A stretch of 64,000 bases of DNA from Gammaproteobacteria bacterium. GTDB lineage: Bacteria; Pseudomonadota; Gammaproteobacteria; PIVX01. Within the stretch, counting starts at the first letter, position 1. Every line of letters begins with the position of its first letter. A program made the position numbers and the translations under genes. The stretch covers positions 45,001-109,000 of the forward strand of contig PIVX01000006.1 of assembly GCA_003353785.1 (NCBI GenBank), written 5' to 3'. This document shows, piece after piece, positions 1 to 8,833 of this stretch. The notes below the pieces were generated by a model. That model saw nothing but the letters and a program-made list of their open reading frames with translations. It ran no database searches and was not told where the DNA came from.

Positions 1-1061
1 CAATTTTTAATGAGCTTAAATTACCCAATAAAGTCCTATATGAGATAATCAATCTGGGCAAGATAACAAAACCATTGGCAAGTCTAAAACCAAATACAAC
101 TATAGAATATGCGATCGATAAGGATAGCAAACTCATCCAGATGGATTATGCTCTTTCTGCTAAAAAGAAATTAGCAATCTCCTTAGAAGGAGAAAAATAT
201 GTCGCAAAAATTATTAACACTCAGATAGAAAAAAGAATTCATTATGCCTCAGCAAAAATAGATTCATCTTTAAGTACAGCAGCAAACAAAGCTGGACTCA
301 CAAAAAAAATAATAATGGAAATAGTCAACATCTTTTCCTGGAATATAAATTTTAAAAAAGATATTCGTCCAGGAGATTCTTTTACAGTAATATATGAAGA
401 CCATTACGCTGGAGATACTAAAATTCGTGATGGTTCGATTATAGCAATTAGATTCTCTAATAAAGGAAAAATACACGAAGCAGTTAAACACATATTCAAA
501 AATGGTAGTAGCCAGTATTTTAAACCTAATGGAAAAAGTTTAAGACAAGCATTTATGAGACGTCCACTAAAATACACTAGAATAAGCTCTCCATTCAAAG
601 CAAAAAGAAAACATCCTATTCTTGGGATCGTTAGACCACACCCAGGAGTTGATTACGCTGCTCCCTACGGAACCCGAATCAAAGCATCAGGAGACGGTGT
701 TATTAGTTATCTAGGCAGAAAAGGTGGATATGGTAGAACTATTATAATTAAACATGGAAGAAGATATACAACTCTATATGCACATTTATCTAAATATGCA
801 AAACGTATATATAGAGGGAAACCCATTCGTAAAGGAGACATAATTGGTTTTGTTGGCAAATCAGGACTAGCAGATGGTCCACATTTACATTATGAATTTT
901 GGATCAAAGGTAAAAAAGTAAATCCAGAAACTGTAAGACTACCAATGACTAGTTCATTAACAGGCCACGAGCGTACACGCTTTTTATCAGCATCTAGACC
1001 ATTAATGGCTCAACTATCCTTATACGACTCCGCTCCTAAAGAAGAGATTCTTACTTCCTAG
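1..1061 (+). CDS. mepM: Murein DD-endopeptidase, M23 family (MepM-like), 5'-truncated by window edge
   Basis: The reading frame is open from the left edge, so the true start and any signal peptide lie outside the window. The C-terminal half is an M23 (LytM) zinc peptidase domain: the HxxxD motif is HPGVDYAAP (near nt 638-665) and the HxH motif is HLHYE (near nt 882-896). The N-terminal part resembles the Csd3/OapA-type domain found before M23 in MepM/YebA. The family cleaves peptide cross-links of periplasmic peptidoglycan to allow wall growth. A TTG at 75 is only an internal possible start. It is convergent with dgkA, with a 14-nt gap. The family is certain; the mepM orthology is likely. Confidence 0.85.
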   Translation, partial: IFNELKLPNKVLYEIINLGKITKPLASLKPNTTIEYAIDKDSKLIQMDYALSAKKKLAISLEGEKYVAKIINTQIEKRIHYASAKIDSSLSTAANKAGLTKKIIMEIVNIFSWNINFKKDIRPGDSFTVIYEDHYAGDTKIRDGSIIAIRFSNKGKIHEAVKHIFKNGSSQYFKPNGKSLRQAFMRRPLKYTRISSPFKAKRKHPILGIVRPHPGVDYAAPYGTRIKASGDGVISYLGRKGGYGRTIIIKHGRRYTTLYAHLSKYAKRIYRGKPIRKGDIIGFVGKSGLADGPHLHYEFWIKGKKVNPETVRLPMTSSLTGHERTRFLSASRPLMAQLSLYDSAPKEEILTS

Positions 1062-1075
1062 CAATCAAATATTTC

Positions 1076-1447
1076 TTACATTTCAAAATCTAAAAAATAT
1101 TCAAAAATGGACCACCCCCAAATTATACTAGCAAATAATAATGCTACTAATACTGCGCTTGATGCTATATCTTTGGATTGTTTTGATAATGGATGCTGTT
1201 CTAAGCTTATTCTATCAACAGCTGTCTCAATGGCTGTATTAAATAATTCACAAATAATTACTAATACAAGACTTCCAAGTAATAATGATCTATGTAAAGC
1301 ATCCGTTGCAACTATAAAAATCAAAGGAGTTAAAATAACAAAAGAGACTAGCTCACACTGAATAGCAAATTCTTTTCTAGCTACAAAACTCAAACCATTA
1401 ATAGAATTAGTGGTCGCACTATACAATTTGTTTATATATTTTTTCAT
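1076..1447 (-). CDS. dgkA: Diacylglycerol kinase
   Basis: A 123-residue integral membrane protein of the usual DgkA length with three predicted membrane helices. It carries the family signature CELFNTAIETAVDRIS (about residues 65-80), which contains the catalytic and Mg-binding glutamates. The enzyme phosphorylates diacylglycerol released during membrane-derived glycan or LPS modification, returning it to phospholipid synthesis as phosphatidate. It starts 6 nt after the pepP stop on the same strand without a clear Shine-Dalgarno sequence, so it is probably expressed by read-through from ygfB-pepP. Confidence is high. Confidence 0.95.
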   Translation of the reverse strand: MKKYINKLYSATTNSINGLSFVARKEFAIQCELVSFVILTPLIFIVATDALHRSLLLGSLVLVIICELFNTAIETAVDRISLEQHPLSKQSKDIASSAVLVALLFASIIWGWSIFEYFLDFEM

Positions 1448-1453
1448 GTTAAT

Positions 1454-2785
1454 TTAATTACGCTTACAACAATTTTCAATATCCTCTATGGTCTTCGGTA
1501 AATTTTTACTTAACACATCACAACCATCTTTAGTTACAACAACGTCATCCTCAATTCTAATAGAAATATTATGCCACTTATTATCAACTCCTGCCATATC
1601 TTTACTTATGTATACACCAGGTTCAACCGTTAATACCATCCCTTCCCGTAACTTAATAAAACTTTCCCCGTTTATATATTTACCTACATCATGCACATCT
1701 AACCCTAACCAATGTCCAAATGAATGCGGATAGAATTGTTTATAACTACCATTTTCGAGCTGATCTTCGACTTTCCCAGTTAATATCTTCAAATTTATTA
1801 ACCCTTCAACTAAAACTCTTATGATCTGATCTTGTATTTCATTCCAGGCAACTCCTGGCTTAACTGCTTTAAATCCAGTTTCTTGCATCTCAAGCACCAA
1901 TTGGTAAATAATTTTTTGCTCTTTAGTAAATTTACCGTTAATCGGGAAAGTTCTGGTAATATCTGAGGCATAATTCTGATATTCAGCCCCAGAATCTATC
2001 AATATCAAATCCCCATCTTCTAACTCTGAGCTATTAGCAATATAGTGTAAAGTATTTGCATTAATTCCAGCAGCAACTATCGGCAAATAAGCATGCTCAC
2101 AATTATGGCGATTAAATTCATGCGATAGAATCGCAGCAACTTCATATTCATTAACACCAGGCTTACTAAACTGCATTGCCTTAATATGAGCCTCAACAGA
2201 TAAGTCTACTGCCTGTTGGAGCATCTCTATCTCTTTTGCATCTTTCTCCAGGCGTAAACTATGAATTATAGCTAAGTGATCTATTAGCTTAAAATTTTTA
2301 TTATCTAACCACTTATCTTTCAAGATCTCTCGACCATGAAAAGTATTTAATCGGCACTCTTCTATCTCATGCTCTTCAATTAAAGATTGCGTTTTACTCC
2401 CATTCATTAGTTTATTAAACCCATACTTAAATTCATCAAGCCGGAATGTCTTATCTACGCCATATAATTCTTTTGCCTTGCTGCACCCTATCACCTTACC
2501 ATCCCAAATCGTTTGTAGATGGTTTATTTCCTGACAAAACAACCAATATTCCTCTTTGTCTTTAGTTTTAAAAAATACAGCTATTGCATTATATTCAGGA
2601 AAACCGGTTAGATACCAAAAGTTGTTATCTTGGCGAAATTTGTAATGAACATCATTAGTCTTAATTTTTTTTGTAGCAGCAAATACCATAGCTATCTCAT
2701 CGTTTTGCATCTGAGCAAAAAATTTTTTTCTTCTATTAAGAAAATCTTGTTTAGCTATTTCTTTATCTGTATCTATGATGCGCAT
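1454..2785 (-). CDS. pepP: Xaa-Pro aminopeptidase P
   Basis: About 443 residues, matching E. coli PepP (441). An N-terminal creatinase-like domain (residues about 1-165) is followed by the pita-bread metallopeptidase. Metal ligands are visible: Asp in LILIDSGAEY and ASDITRTF, His in HSFGHWLGLDVHD, Glu in LTVEPGVYI and IRIEDDVVV. It removes N-terminal residues that precede proline. The ATG at 2785 is preferred because it overlaps the ygfB stop (TGATG), as expected for translational coupling; a GTG 15 nt upstream would lie inside ygfB. The ygfB-pepP order is conserved in gammaproteobacteria. Confidence 0.95.
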   Translation of the reverse strand: MRIIDTDKEIAKQDFLNRRKKFFAQMQNDEIAMVFAATKKIKTNDVHYKFRQDNNFWYLTGFPEYNAIAVFFKTKDKEEYWLFCQEINHLQTIWDGKVIGCSKAKELYGVDKTFRLDEFKYGFNKLMNGSKTQSLIEEHEIEECRLNTFHGREILKDKWLDNKNFKLIDHLAIIHSLRLEKDAKEIEMLQQAVDLSVEAHIKAMQFSKPGVNEYEVAAILSHEFNRHNCEHAYLPIVAAGINANTLHYIANSSELEDGDLILIDSGAEYQNYASDITRTFPINGKFTKEQKIIYQLVLEMQETGFKAVKPGVAWNEIQDQIIRVLVEGLINLKILTGKVEDQLENGSYKQFYPHSFGHWLGLDVHDVGKYINGESFIKLREGMVLTVEPGVYISKDMAGVDNKWHNISIRIEDDVVVTKDGCDVLSKNLPKTIEDIENCCKRN

Positions 2786-3357
2786 CAATGTATTACACAC
2801 TCTTGCTCTGTTATATTTTTCCGTAATTCCATAAATAGCATTAGAGATGCTAATCTTATAAATTCACAAATTTCAACAAATGCTTTTTGTTCTGCATCGC
2901 TTGTACCATATTCTATATCAACACCAGCTGTTTCTATGATATAGTCAACTACTTCCTGAGATTCCATACTCAATTTAAGATCTTGCTTAACCATGCTATA
3001 AACTTCGATAAAGCCTTGACACCAACCAGATAAAGCTATTGTCCTATATGATAATTCTTCACATTCATCAGGCAGAAACAGATCGAATTCAAATTCTGCT
3101 GCACTCAACAGGGCCTCGCTAGTATTAAATAAATTTTTAATAATATCTAAAATCGGCTCCAATTCAACTTTTTCCATACTCTTAAGAGTATAATCTTGCT
3201 CAATTAAACTGGATAACCAATCTTCAGGATTAAAAGATATATTGAAACAAAGATAGCTACAGATCACTCCATGAACATAGGACGGATGACAAATATTAGC
3301 AAAATCGCCAAACAAATCTACAGTATTATCATAATCTGGATAGATTGTTACATTCAT
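2785..3357 (-). CDS. ygfB: UPF0149 family protein YgfB
   Basis: A 190-residue acidic protein of the UPF0149 (YgfB/YecA-like) family, the normal length for YgfB (192 in E. coli). It is recognised by its position directly upstream of pepP and by the segment around residues 100-130 (DECEELSYRT, LSGWCQGF) typical of the family. A GAGAG ribosome-binding site precedes the ATG. In Pseudomonas a YgfB homologue regulates other genes; no function can be read here. It is transcribed divergently from the zapA operon. Confidence 0.88.
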   Translation of the reverse strand: MNVTIYPDYDNTVDLFGDFANICHPSYVHGVICSYLCFNISFNPEDWLSSLIEQDYTLKSMEKVELEPILDIIKNLFNTSEALLSAAEFEFDLFLPDECEELSYRTIALSGWCQGFIEVYSMVKQDLKLSMESQEVVDYIIETAGVDIEYGTSDAEQKAFVEICEFIRLASLMLFMELRKNITEQECVIH

Positions 3358-3437
3358 TATATTCTCTCATGTTAAGAATTACCCAATATTTTATCCTTTA
3401 GTTAAGCAACCAGCAAACATTAATATAATTATTAAAG

Positions 3438-3466
3438 TTGACCTAACAATAAACAAAGCATATATT
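3438..3466 (+). promoter_or_regulatory. Promoter of the zapA operon, leaderless geometry
   Basis: TTGACC (3438-3443) and TATATT (3461-3466) are separated by exactly 17 nt, a strong sigma-70 promoter. The predicted transcription start is near 3473, three bases before the ATG at 3476. An upstream in-frame ATG at 3467 abuts the -10 box and would not be transcribed. No Shine-Dalgarno sequence lies before 3476. Confidence 0.7.
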
Positions 3467-3475
3467 ATGCTAGCT

Positions 3476-3706
3476 ATGTTAGACAATAATAAGATAGAAA
3501 AAGAAATAACTGTGTTAGAAAAACACACTGAAGAGCTAATTCATGCGTATAATGCACTACTAGCACGCTATACTAGCTTAAAAAATGACTTCAGCAATAT
3601 TGATAGAGCCCAGGAAATACAAAAAGATAAACTAACAACAGCACAAAATAAACTTAGTAACCTTATTAGTAAACTAAAGAACATAGAGGCAAATCATGAG
3701 CAATGA
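3476..3706 (+). CDS. Small coiled-coil protein upstream of zapA (TIGR02449-like)
   Basis: A 76-residue, fully helical, heptad-rich protein with no signal peptide or membrane segment. A small coiled-coil protein of this size, annotated as TIGR02449, commonly precedes zapA in gammaproteobacteria; this one fits in length, composition and place. Function is unknown, although its link to the FtsZ-ring protein ZapA suggests a cell-division accessory. Start 3476 is chosen over 3467 because the promoter -10 box overlaps the latter. Its stop overlaps the zapA start by 11 nt, so the two are translationally coupled. Confidence 0.75.
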   Translation: MLDNNKIEKEITVLEKHTEELIHAYNALLARYTSLKNDFSNIDRAQEIQKDKLTTAQNKLSNLISKLKNIEANHEQ

Positions 3707-4016
3707 GTCGGTCAATACTATAACTTTACATATTCTAGACAAACCATATCAAGTAAAATGCAGCAAAAGCCATATGGAAGAACTACAAAAAGCATCTTTT
3801 CATCTAGATGATAGAATGCGTGAAATTAAAGAAATGGGACATCTAAAAAACCTTGATCATATTATACTGATGGCTGCACTAAATATCACCAATGAGTACT
3901 TAAACTATAAAGAAAACCAACATACAAACCAACCAGAACTTAATCTTAGAATACAAAATTTACAAAAGAAACTTACCGATACTTTAACTGCAAATCTAGA
4001 TAGTATTAGGTTATAA
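3696..4016 (+). CDS. zapA: Cell division protein ZapA
   Basis: A 106-residue protein close to E. coli ZapA (109). The N-terminal beta-alpha globular head (TITLHILDKPYQVKC) and the following helical segment (LDDRMREIKEMGHLKNLD) are characteristic, then a C-terminal coiled coil. ZapA binds FtsZ and cross-links protofilaments at the Z ring in the cytoplasm. It overlaps the preceding small gene and is followed directly by 6S RNA and fau, the classic gammaproteobacterial arrangement, which strongly supports the call. Confidence 0.93.
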   Translation: MSNESVNTITLHILDKPYQVKCSKSHMEELQKASFHLDDRMREIKEMGHLKNLDHIILMAALNITNEYLNYKENQHTNQPELNLRIQNLQKKLTDTLTANLDSIRL

Positions 4017-4023
4017 TAATATT

Positions 4024-4178
4024 ACCTTTGGCTGAGTGCCAATTTGAACCAACAGCTCAATATAGGGGTATGGTTACGCTATGAATGTTGTGCAAGCCTG
4101 CCTCGAGTAGGAAGCCTGATTTCATACTAATATTCCCCACCTGAACCTCTGGGTTCAGACCGGTGCCAGCTAAAGGCT
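4024..4178 (+). ncRNA. ssrS: 6S RNA
   Basis: About 155 nt between zapA and fau. The closing stem pairs the segment starting CCTTTGGCTG (4025) with the one ending CAGCTAAAGG (to 4176). An internal hairpin CTGAACC/GGTTCAG is at 4141-4158, and purine/pyrimidine-rich strands around 4061-4075 and 4125-4140 flank a likely central bubble. The zapA-ssrS-fau order is diagnostic. 6S RNA mimics an open promoter and sequesters sigma-70 RNA polymerase. Ends are approximate. Confidence 0.88.
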
Positions 4179-4184
4179 TTACTT

Positions 4185-4772
4185 ATGAATGATAAACATC
4201 AACTTCGTGATATTCTACTGGAAAAAAGAAACAATTTAACAAAAGAACAAGTGAATAACGCCAGTAAATTATTAAACGAAAATATAATAAAAACCATAGA
4301 ACTTAATCATAAAAAAATTGCTTTTTATAAAAGTATTGAGAATGAGGTTAATCCACAGCTTGCTCTTGCATATGCCATCAACAATAATTCTGAATGTTAT
4401 TTACCAACAATACTTAGGGAAACCAAAAACATGTCATTTGTAGAATACACTAATGAAAAAAATCTAAACTTGAATAAATTTCTCATCCCTGAGCCAATAT
4501 CTACTAATTCTATTCCTGCTAGCAGCTTAGATATCATCTTTGTTCCACTTGTTGGCTTCGATTCAACAGGCAATAGAATTGGGCGTGGAGCCGGTTATTA
4601 TGATAGAGCATTAGAATTTAAGAAAAATAATCGCGAGAGCAACCCTAAATTAATTGGCCTAGGTTATGAGTTGCAACTAACAGAAAATTTTTCTGCTGAG
4701 AGTCACGATGTTAAATTAGATCAAGTAATAACAGAAAAAAATAACTATGAATTTAATCTTGTTGATAGCTAG
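4185..4772 (+). CDS. fau: 5-formyltetrahydrofolate cyclo-ligase
   Basis: A 195-residue 5-FCL family protein. The folate/ATP-binding signature is PLVGFDSTGNRIGRGAGYYDR (about residues 126-146), of which the GRGAGYYDR core is diagnostic. It converts 5-formyl-THF to 5,10-methenyl-THF with ATP, recycling a storage form of folate. It lies 6 nt beyond the 6S RNA and is probably co-transcribed with it, as in E. coli. Its 3' end overlaps queD by 20 nt in convergent orientation. Confidence 0.93.
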   Translation: MNDKHQLRDILLEKRNNLTKEQVNNASKLLNENIIKTIELNHKKIAFYKSIENEVNPQLALAYAINNNSECYLPTILRETKNMSFVEYTNEKNLNLNKFLIPEPISTNSIPASSLDIIFVPLVGFDSTGNRIGRGAGYYDRALEFKKNNRESNPKLIGLGYELQLTENFSAESHDVKLDQVITEKNNYEFNLVDS

Positions 4773-5193
4773 CAGAAGAAGTCATACTCTCATATACTTG
4801 TACTTTTTGTAGATTAATGTTTGGATAATTAAATAATAGCCCACAAAATTTCTCAAACAAATGTTTCGCAATATTTTCCGCACTTGTATTATCTTCTCCT
4901 GGAATTAAATAGTGCCTTTGTTCATCTTCTTTAACAAAATTATATAGAGCAGTATCAGAAGCTGATACAATTACAGTATGATCAATATTCTTCTCAATCC
5001 AGTTATTGATTATTTGCTTAATCTCGGCAAAATCAACAACAAAACCCGTTTTATCTAATTTTGTAGAATAAATAAAAATAACGACCATATAATTATGGCC
5101 ATGTAAATTTTTACAAGCACCATTATAGTTGCCTACTATTCGATGAGCAGCAGAGAAATCTTTTAGCTTTACTTCTATGGTGAAACGACCCAA
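4753..5193 (-). CDS. queD: 6-carboxy-5,6,7,8-tetrahydropterin synthase QueD
   Basis: A 146-residue PTPS/QueD family enzyme. Zinc ligands are visible: His in FSAAHRI and the pair in NLHGHNY. The catalytic Cys sits in GACKNLHGH, with Asp-His in NIDHTVIV and Glu in VYESMTSSA. It makes 6-carboxytetrahydropterin from dihydroneopterin triphosphate, an early step toward queuosine in tRNA. The start is TTG at 5193, preceded by a strong AGGGAAAGG ribosome-binding site. No other queuosine gene is in the window. Confidence 0.92.
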   Translation of the reverse strand: MGRFTIEVKLKDFSAAHRIVGNYNGACKNLHGHNYMVVIFIYSTKLDKTGFVVDFAEIKQIINNWIEKNIDHTVIVSASDTALYNFVKEDEQRHYLIPGEDNTSAENIAKHLFEKFCGLLFNYPNINLQKVQVYESMTSSASYQQD

Positions 5194-5228
5194 AACCTTT
5201 CCCTAATTATTGAACAAAACAGCGTAGA

Positions 5229-5257
5229 ATTTTAGCATGCAATCTAACAATCAGCAA
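5229..5257 (-). promoter_or_regulatory. queD promoter
   Basis: On the minus strand, TTGCTG (5257-5252) and TAAAAT (5234-5229) are 17 nt apart; a TG one base before the -10 makes it an extended -10. The predicted start is near 5222, leaving a 28-nt leader that contains the AGGGAAAGG ribosome-binding site. Confidence 0.55.
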
Positions 5258-5528
5258 TATAAAATGCTAGTAAAGCTTATTATTATAAGCCATCCTCACC
5301 ACCCTACACCATTTAGTTAGGTATTTGAGAATAATTTGATTATAAGATAGATTTAAATACATTCTCATAGGCTTTAATGTGTAACGATTTGCAAGAATCC
5401 ATTCTATTATTTTTCCGAGATCTTCTCCAATAATTTTGTCAATTTTTCAGCTCTCAAATCAAATTAAAATAATTTTCAAAAAATTATCCTCTCTCTTTAT
5501 CTTTCTATGGTAATTGCGCTCTAATAAC
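5258..5528. other. Intergenic region without a gene
   Basis: Together with the queD leader this gap is about 335 nt. It contains a small perfect hairpin, GCTTAT/ATAAGC around 5276-5291. No open frame or RNA gene was recognised. Confidence 0.4.
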
Positions 5529-6587
5529 CTAATTAATATCAAACATTTTTTGCGCTAACCAACTCTCGACAGTGGCCATAACTTTAGAAACTGTAATATC
5601 ATCCATACACAGACATTCTGCTCCGCCTTTTATCCGACAATTCTTACAACTAATCCTACTAACTAGCAATTTTACTTTCTTACCAATTGGTCTCCATCGC
5701 CCAATTCCAATTTTTTTTTCTTTTGGAAATAAACCAAGTGTAGGTATATTAAGAGCAGCAGCTACGTGCGTAGGCCCAGTACCGCTACCAATAAAACCAT
5801 CAGCATGAGCAATCAATTGAATTAGCTCTTTTAGCTCCAACGCCCCCATAGAACAATTAATATTCTTGACTTTAGCTAATATCGGCTCTTGAAATCTATC
5901 CTTTTCAGCACTACTGCCAGTTAAAATAACATTTATTTTTTGTTGATCTAGCTCCTTTATTAATTCAGTATAATATTTAGCTGACCATTCTTTGCCATTG
6001 CCATTAGAGCCAGGATGCAAAATAAGATTAAATTTCTTTGCATGGAGGAAAGCCTTTGCCTTTTTAGTAATATCCTTTGGGTGATTAAGACATATATGTT
6101 CATCCATCTCGTTAATAGAAGGTAAATTATCTATGTTAAAACAATTTAACAATTTGTTAACTAGCTCAGATTCATGCTTAGAATAGTCTCTTCTACTCAT
6201 TAGTTTTAGTTTATTTGAGTATAACAAATGAATAGGTTTAGACAATCTACTAACTCTAAATGGGATCTTCGCAAATTTTGCTATCTTAGCTAACCTAGTA
6301 TTTGGAAAAACATTAACTATAACATCAGCTTTAAGCTTTACTAATTCATCAGTTACCCTCTTGTCAGATAATGTACAAAGATAGCTCCAATCTAAAAAAT
6401 CATCAATTTGAGGATTGAGATCTATGAGATCCTTTACATATCCTCTAGCCAAGAAAAATATATGACTTTTAGGGTACTTATTCTTTAGCAATGAAACTAG
6501 TGGGAAGGTGAAAATAACGTCTCCGATATTATCAATTCTGCTAATAATTATTCTAGATGGTTCATGTATTCTTTTAAAAGAAAGCAT
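5529..6587 (-). CDS. Glycosyltransferase family 9 (LPS heptosyltransferase-type)
   Basis: About 352 residues with the GT9 pattern: an N-terminal Rossmann domain (IIISRIDNIGDVIFTFPL) and a C-terminal nucleotide-sugar domain (LILHPGSNGNGKEWS, GSGTGPTHVAAALNIPTLGLF). The family adds heptose from ADP-heptose to lipid A-core at the inner face of the inner membrane. The C-terminal Cys cluster (CKNCRIKGGAECLC) is a variant seen in some members. The ATG at 6587 is preferred over a TTG 12 nt upstream because that TTG lies within the TTGAGA ribosome-binding site. Which heptosyltransferase it is cannot be told. Confidence 0.85.
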   Translation of the reverse strand: MLSFKRIHEPSRIIISRIDNIGDVIFTFPLVSLLKNKYPKSHIFFLARGYVKDLIDLNPQIDDFLDWSYLCTLSDKRVTDELVKLKADVIVNVFPNTRLAKIAKFAKIPFRVSRLSKPIHLLYSNKLKLMSRRDYSKHESELVNKLLNCFNIDNLPSINEMDEHICLNHPKDITKKAKAFLHAKKFNLILHPGSNGNGKEWSAKYYTELIKELDQQKINVILTGSSAEKDRFQEPILAKVKNINCSMGALELKELIQLIAHADGFIGSGTGPTHVAAALNIPTLGLFPKEKKIGIGRWRPIGKKVKLLVSRISCKNCRIKGGAECLCMDDITVSKVMATVESWLAQKMFDIN

Positions 6588-6663
6588 TATTTTTCTCAAT
6601 ATGCTGTTTTTTATGTAACTTAGTTTTTTTACTTCATTTTACTACAATAGCCAAATAAAACAA

Positions 6664-6692
6664 TTGTACATTCTGCAATAGTATTGTAGAAT
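6664..6692 (+). promoter_or_regulatory. Promoter of the O-antigen ligase gene
   Basis: TTGTAC (6664-6669) and TAGAAT (6687-6692) have a 17-nt spacer. The start is expected near 6699, giving a leader of about 37 nt before the ATG at 6736. The divergent glycosyltransferase begins at 6587. Confidence 0.5.
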
Positions 6693-6735
6693 TTTTTAAT
6701 CAAATTAAAAAGCACGATTTTATCTCTAGATCATT

Positions 6736-7983
6736 ATGGAATTACTGGAACAAATCAAGGTTACTTACCCAACAGAAAATATCAGAGTAAATAATCGGTT
6801 CTTCTACACATTGTACAATGTCAGTCTAATCACTTTAGTTGCCATAAGCTTCTTTTTACCAATATCAACAGCTATCACCAATATCTTATTCTATCTAACT
6901 GCTGTTTTGATATTAGTAACTTTTAAATGGTCTTATATTTATACTACAATAAGATCGAATAAAATAGCTCTAAGTCTACTAGTTTTTTGGCTATTATTCA
7001 CTATCGCACTATTTTATACTGAAGGCTCTTATATTGATGCCATAACACGCTGGAAAAAACATGCTAAATTTCTCATAGCCCCTCTTTTCTTTTGCTTATT
7101 TAGAGAACGTAAATTGTCTTTATATACTATTTATCTATTTATTGCGGCAATGCTAATAACATGTTTCCTAGGATATCTAAAGTTTTTTGGCATAATAAAA
7201 ATTAATCAACATCTTGCCGGCGCTACTTCTGTCTTCAAAAGTCATATCCAAACAAATTTTCTACTAGCATATACATCATTTTTATTATTAGTGCTATCAG
7301 TATACCATCACAAGATGAAATTCATATTTATCCTATTATTTTTACTGGTCTCTTTTAATACCATGTATCTAGGAACAGGTAGAACCGGAATGGTTATTTT
7401 TTTCTGCTTATCATCATTTTTTGTATTTAGAATACTCTCGCCAAAATGGATTTTAGTATCCAGCTTAGCTATATTTATTCTACCCATATTATTATTTTAT
7501 TCTTCTAATTCATTTAAACGTAGGATAACAACAGTAAAACATGATATAGTTAAATATAGGAATAACCAACCTGATACTTCTGTTGGCCTAAGATTAAGTT
7601 ATTTATTTAACGGTATAAAAATAATAAGGACTAATCCCATATACGGCTCAGGCACTGGAAGTGTTCCTGTACAATTTAAGAGAATTGAGCGAAATGTAAT
7701 ACTTCAAACTAATAATCCTCACAACGAATATATTAATGTTGGGATCCAAATCGGTATTATCGGCTTAATTTATCTAATGTTAATGTTTATAATACAATCG
7801 TATTACTCTACTAAACTTCCATCTCCTTTCAATCTTGCATCTCAGGGAATATTAGTATCCATAATAGTAGGTTGCACTGCTAATTCTCTATTAATGGATA
7901 CAACTGAAGGCCACTTTTATGTATATTTTATTACTGCTTTTTTTGCTAATATGAAGTACAATTCTTCTAAGCTAATTTATTAG
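6736..7983 (+). CDS. O-antigen ligase family protein (WaaL/Wzy_C)
   Basis: A 415-residue polytopic inner-membrane protein with 10-12 hydrophobic helices. The large periplasmic loop near residues 290-340 carries the Wzy_C pattern: GTGSVPVQF followed by TNNPHNEYINVGIQIGIIGL, where the NPHNEY histidine is the conserved catalytic residue of O-antigen ligases. The family transfers undecaprenyl-linked glycan to lipid A-core or to other acceptors. Its position opposite a heptosyltransferase-type gene supports an LPS role. An exact symbol is withheld because WaaL and Wzy are hard to separate by sequence. Confidence 0.82.
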   Translation: MELLEQIKVTYPTENIRVNNRFFYTLYNVSLITLVAISFFLPISTAITNILFYLTAVLILVTFKWSYIYTTIRSNKIALSLLVFWLLFTIALFYTEGSYIDAITRWKKHAKFLIAPLFFCLFRERKLSLYTIYLFIAAMLITCFLGYLKFFGIIKINQHLAGATSVFKSHIQTNFLLAYTSFLLLVLSVYHHKMKFIFILLFLLVSFNTMYLGTGRTGMVIFFCLSSFFVFRILSPKWILVSSLAIFILPILLFYSSNSFKRRITTVKHDIVKYRNNQPDTSVGLRLSYLFNGIKIIRTNPIYGSGTGSVPVQFKRIERNVILQTNNPHNEYINVGIQIGIIGLIYLMLMFIIQSYYSTKLPSPFNLASQGILVSIIVGCTANSLLMDTTEGHFYVYFITAFFANMKYNSSKLIY

Positions 7984-8029
7984 TAATATTTAGCGAAATA
8001 TCTAGAATAAAAGACTATATTAATAAAGT

Positions 8030-8809
8030 ATGTTGTATTTAATCTTAAGAAGAATGACTCTCTTTGACCAAATATGGTATAAAACTAAAATTTATTCTAT
8101 AACTACACTGTCTATAGCCATATGTTTCATTATATCTGTAAATTCATATGGAGAAACTAGTCATTTAGAGTATTCAGAAATTAAAACCAAAAATAAGCCA
8201 GAAGCATTAATAATATTTCTACATGGTCTAGGAGGTAATTCTGAAAATTTTCTAAAAATAATACCTAAACTAAAACTACCAAACAGCACTTACTCTATTA
8301 TTCCACAAGCTCCAAAACGTGAAATAACTATTAATAAAAATATGATCATGCCAGCATGGTACAATATGATCAATCGAAAAAATTTTGGTAATGAATCTGA
8401 AAATGATATATTCAAATCATCCAAACTAATCCATCAACTTATTAATAAAGCTGAGAATATAGTTCCAGCAAATAAAATTTTTCTCATAGGTTTTTCCCAA
8501 GGAGGAGTTATGGCTCTTTATTCTGGGTTGACATATCCAAAAAAATTAGGTGGTATTGTCTGTCTATCTGGATACATCCCTATTAATAAAATCTTTGCAG
8601 CATTGTTAAAGCCTCAAAATAAAGATACTAAGATTTTCATGGCTCATGGCAAGCTAGATAACATAATACCTATACAATATGCTGAATCTAGTTATGAACT
8701 ACTAAAGAAACTAAAATATGATGTTCATTGGCGTAAATATCCAATGGTACATATAATATCATCTGAGGAATTAGATGATCTAAGTAATTGGTTACTTAAT
8801 ATAATCTGA
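8030..8809 (+). CDS. Exported phospholipase/carboxylesterase family alpha/beta hydrolase
   Basis: 259 residues. A hydrophobic segment at about 15-38 looks like a signal sequence or anchor, followed by a carboxylesterase-2 domain. Visible elements are the oxyanion strand LIIFLHGLGGNSENF, nucleophile GFSQGGVMALYSG (Ser about 157), acid HGKLDNIIP and catalytic His in PMVHIIS. Related enzymes hydrolyse short-chain esters or lysophospholipids. An in-frame ATG at 8054 preceded by AAGAAG is an alternative start. An export signal is less usual in this family, most members being cytoplasmic. Confidence 0.82.
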   Translation: MLYLILRRMTLFDQIWYKTKIYSITTLSIAICFIISVNSYGETSHLEYSEIKTKNKPEALIIFLHGLGGNSENFLKIIPKLKLPNSTYSIIPQAPKREITINKNMIMPAWYNMINRKNFGNESENDIFKSSKLIHQLINKAENIVPANKIFLIGFSQGGVMALYSGLTYPKKLGGIVCLSGYIPINKIFAALLKPQNKDTKIFMAHGKLDNIIPIQYAESSYELLKKLKYDVHWRKYPMVHIISSEELDDLSNWLLNII

Positions 8810-8833
8810 TCCTCTCCATACCTAAGCAATAAT

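Noticed and set aside
1107-1361. Open frame opposite dgkA
   Set aside because: Antisense shadow of a well-supported gene; no family features, no ribosome-binding site.
8012-8032. Leaderless start for the exported esterase (TATATT 9 nt before ATG 8030)
   Set aside because: No acceptable -35 at 16-18 nt, and an alternative start at 8054 has AAGAAG upstream.
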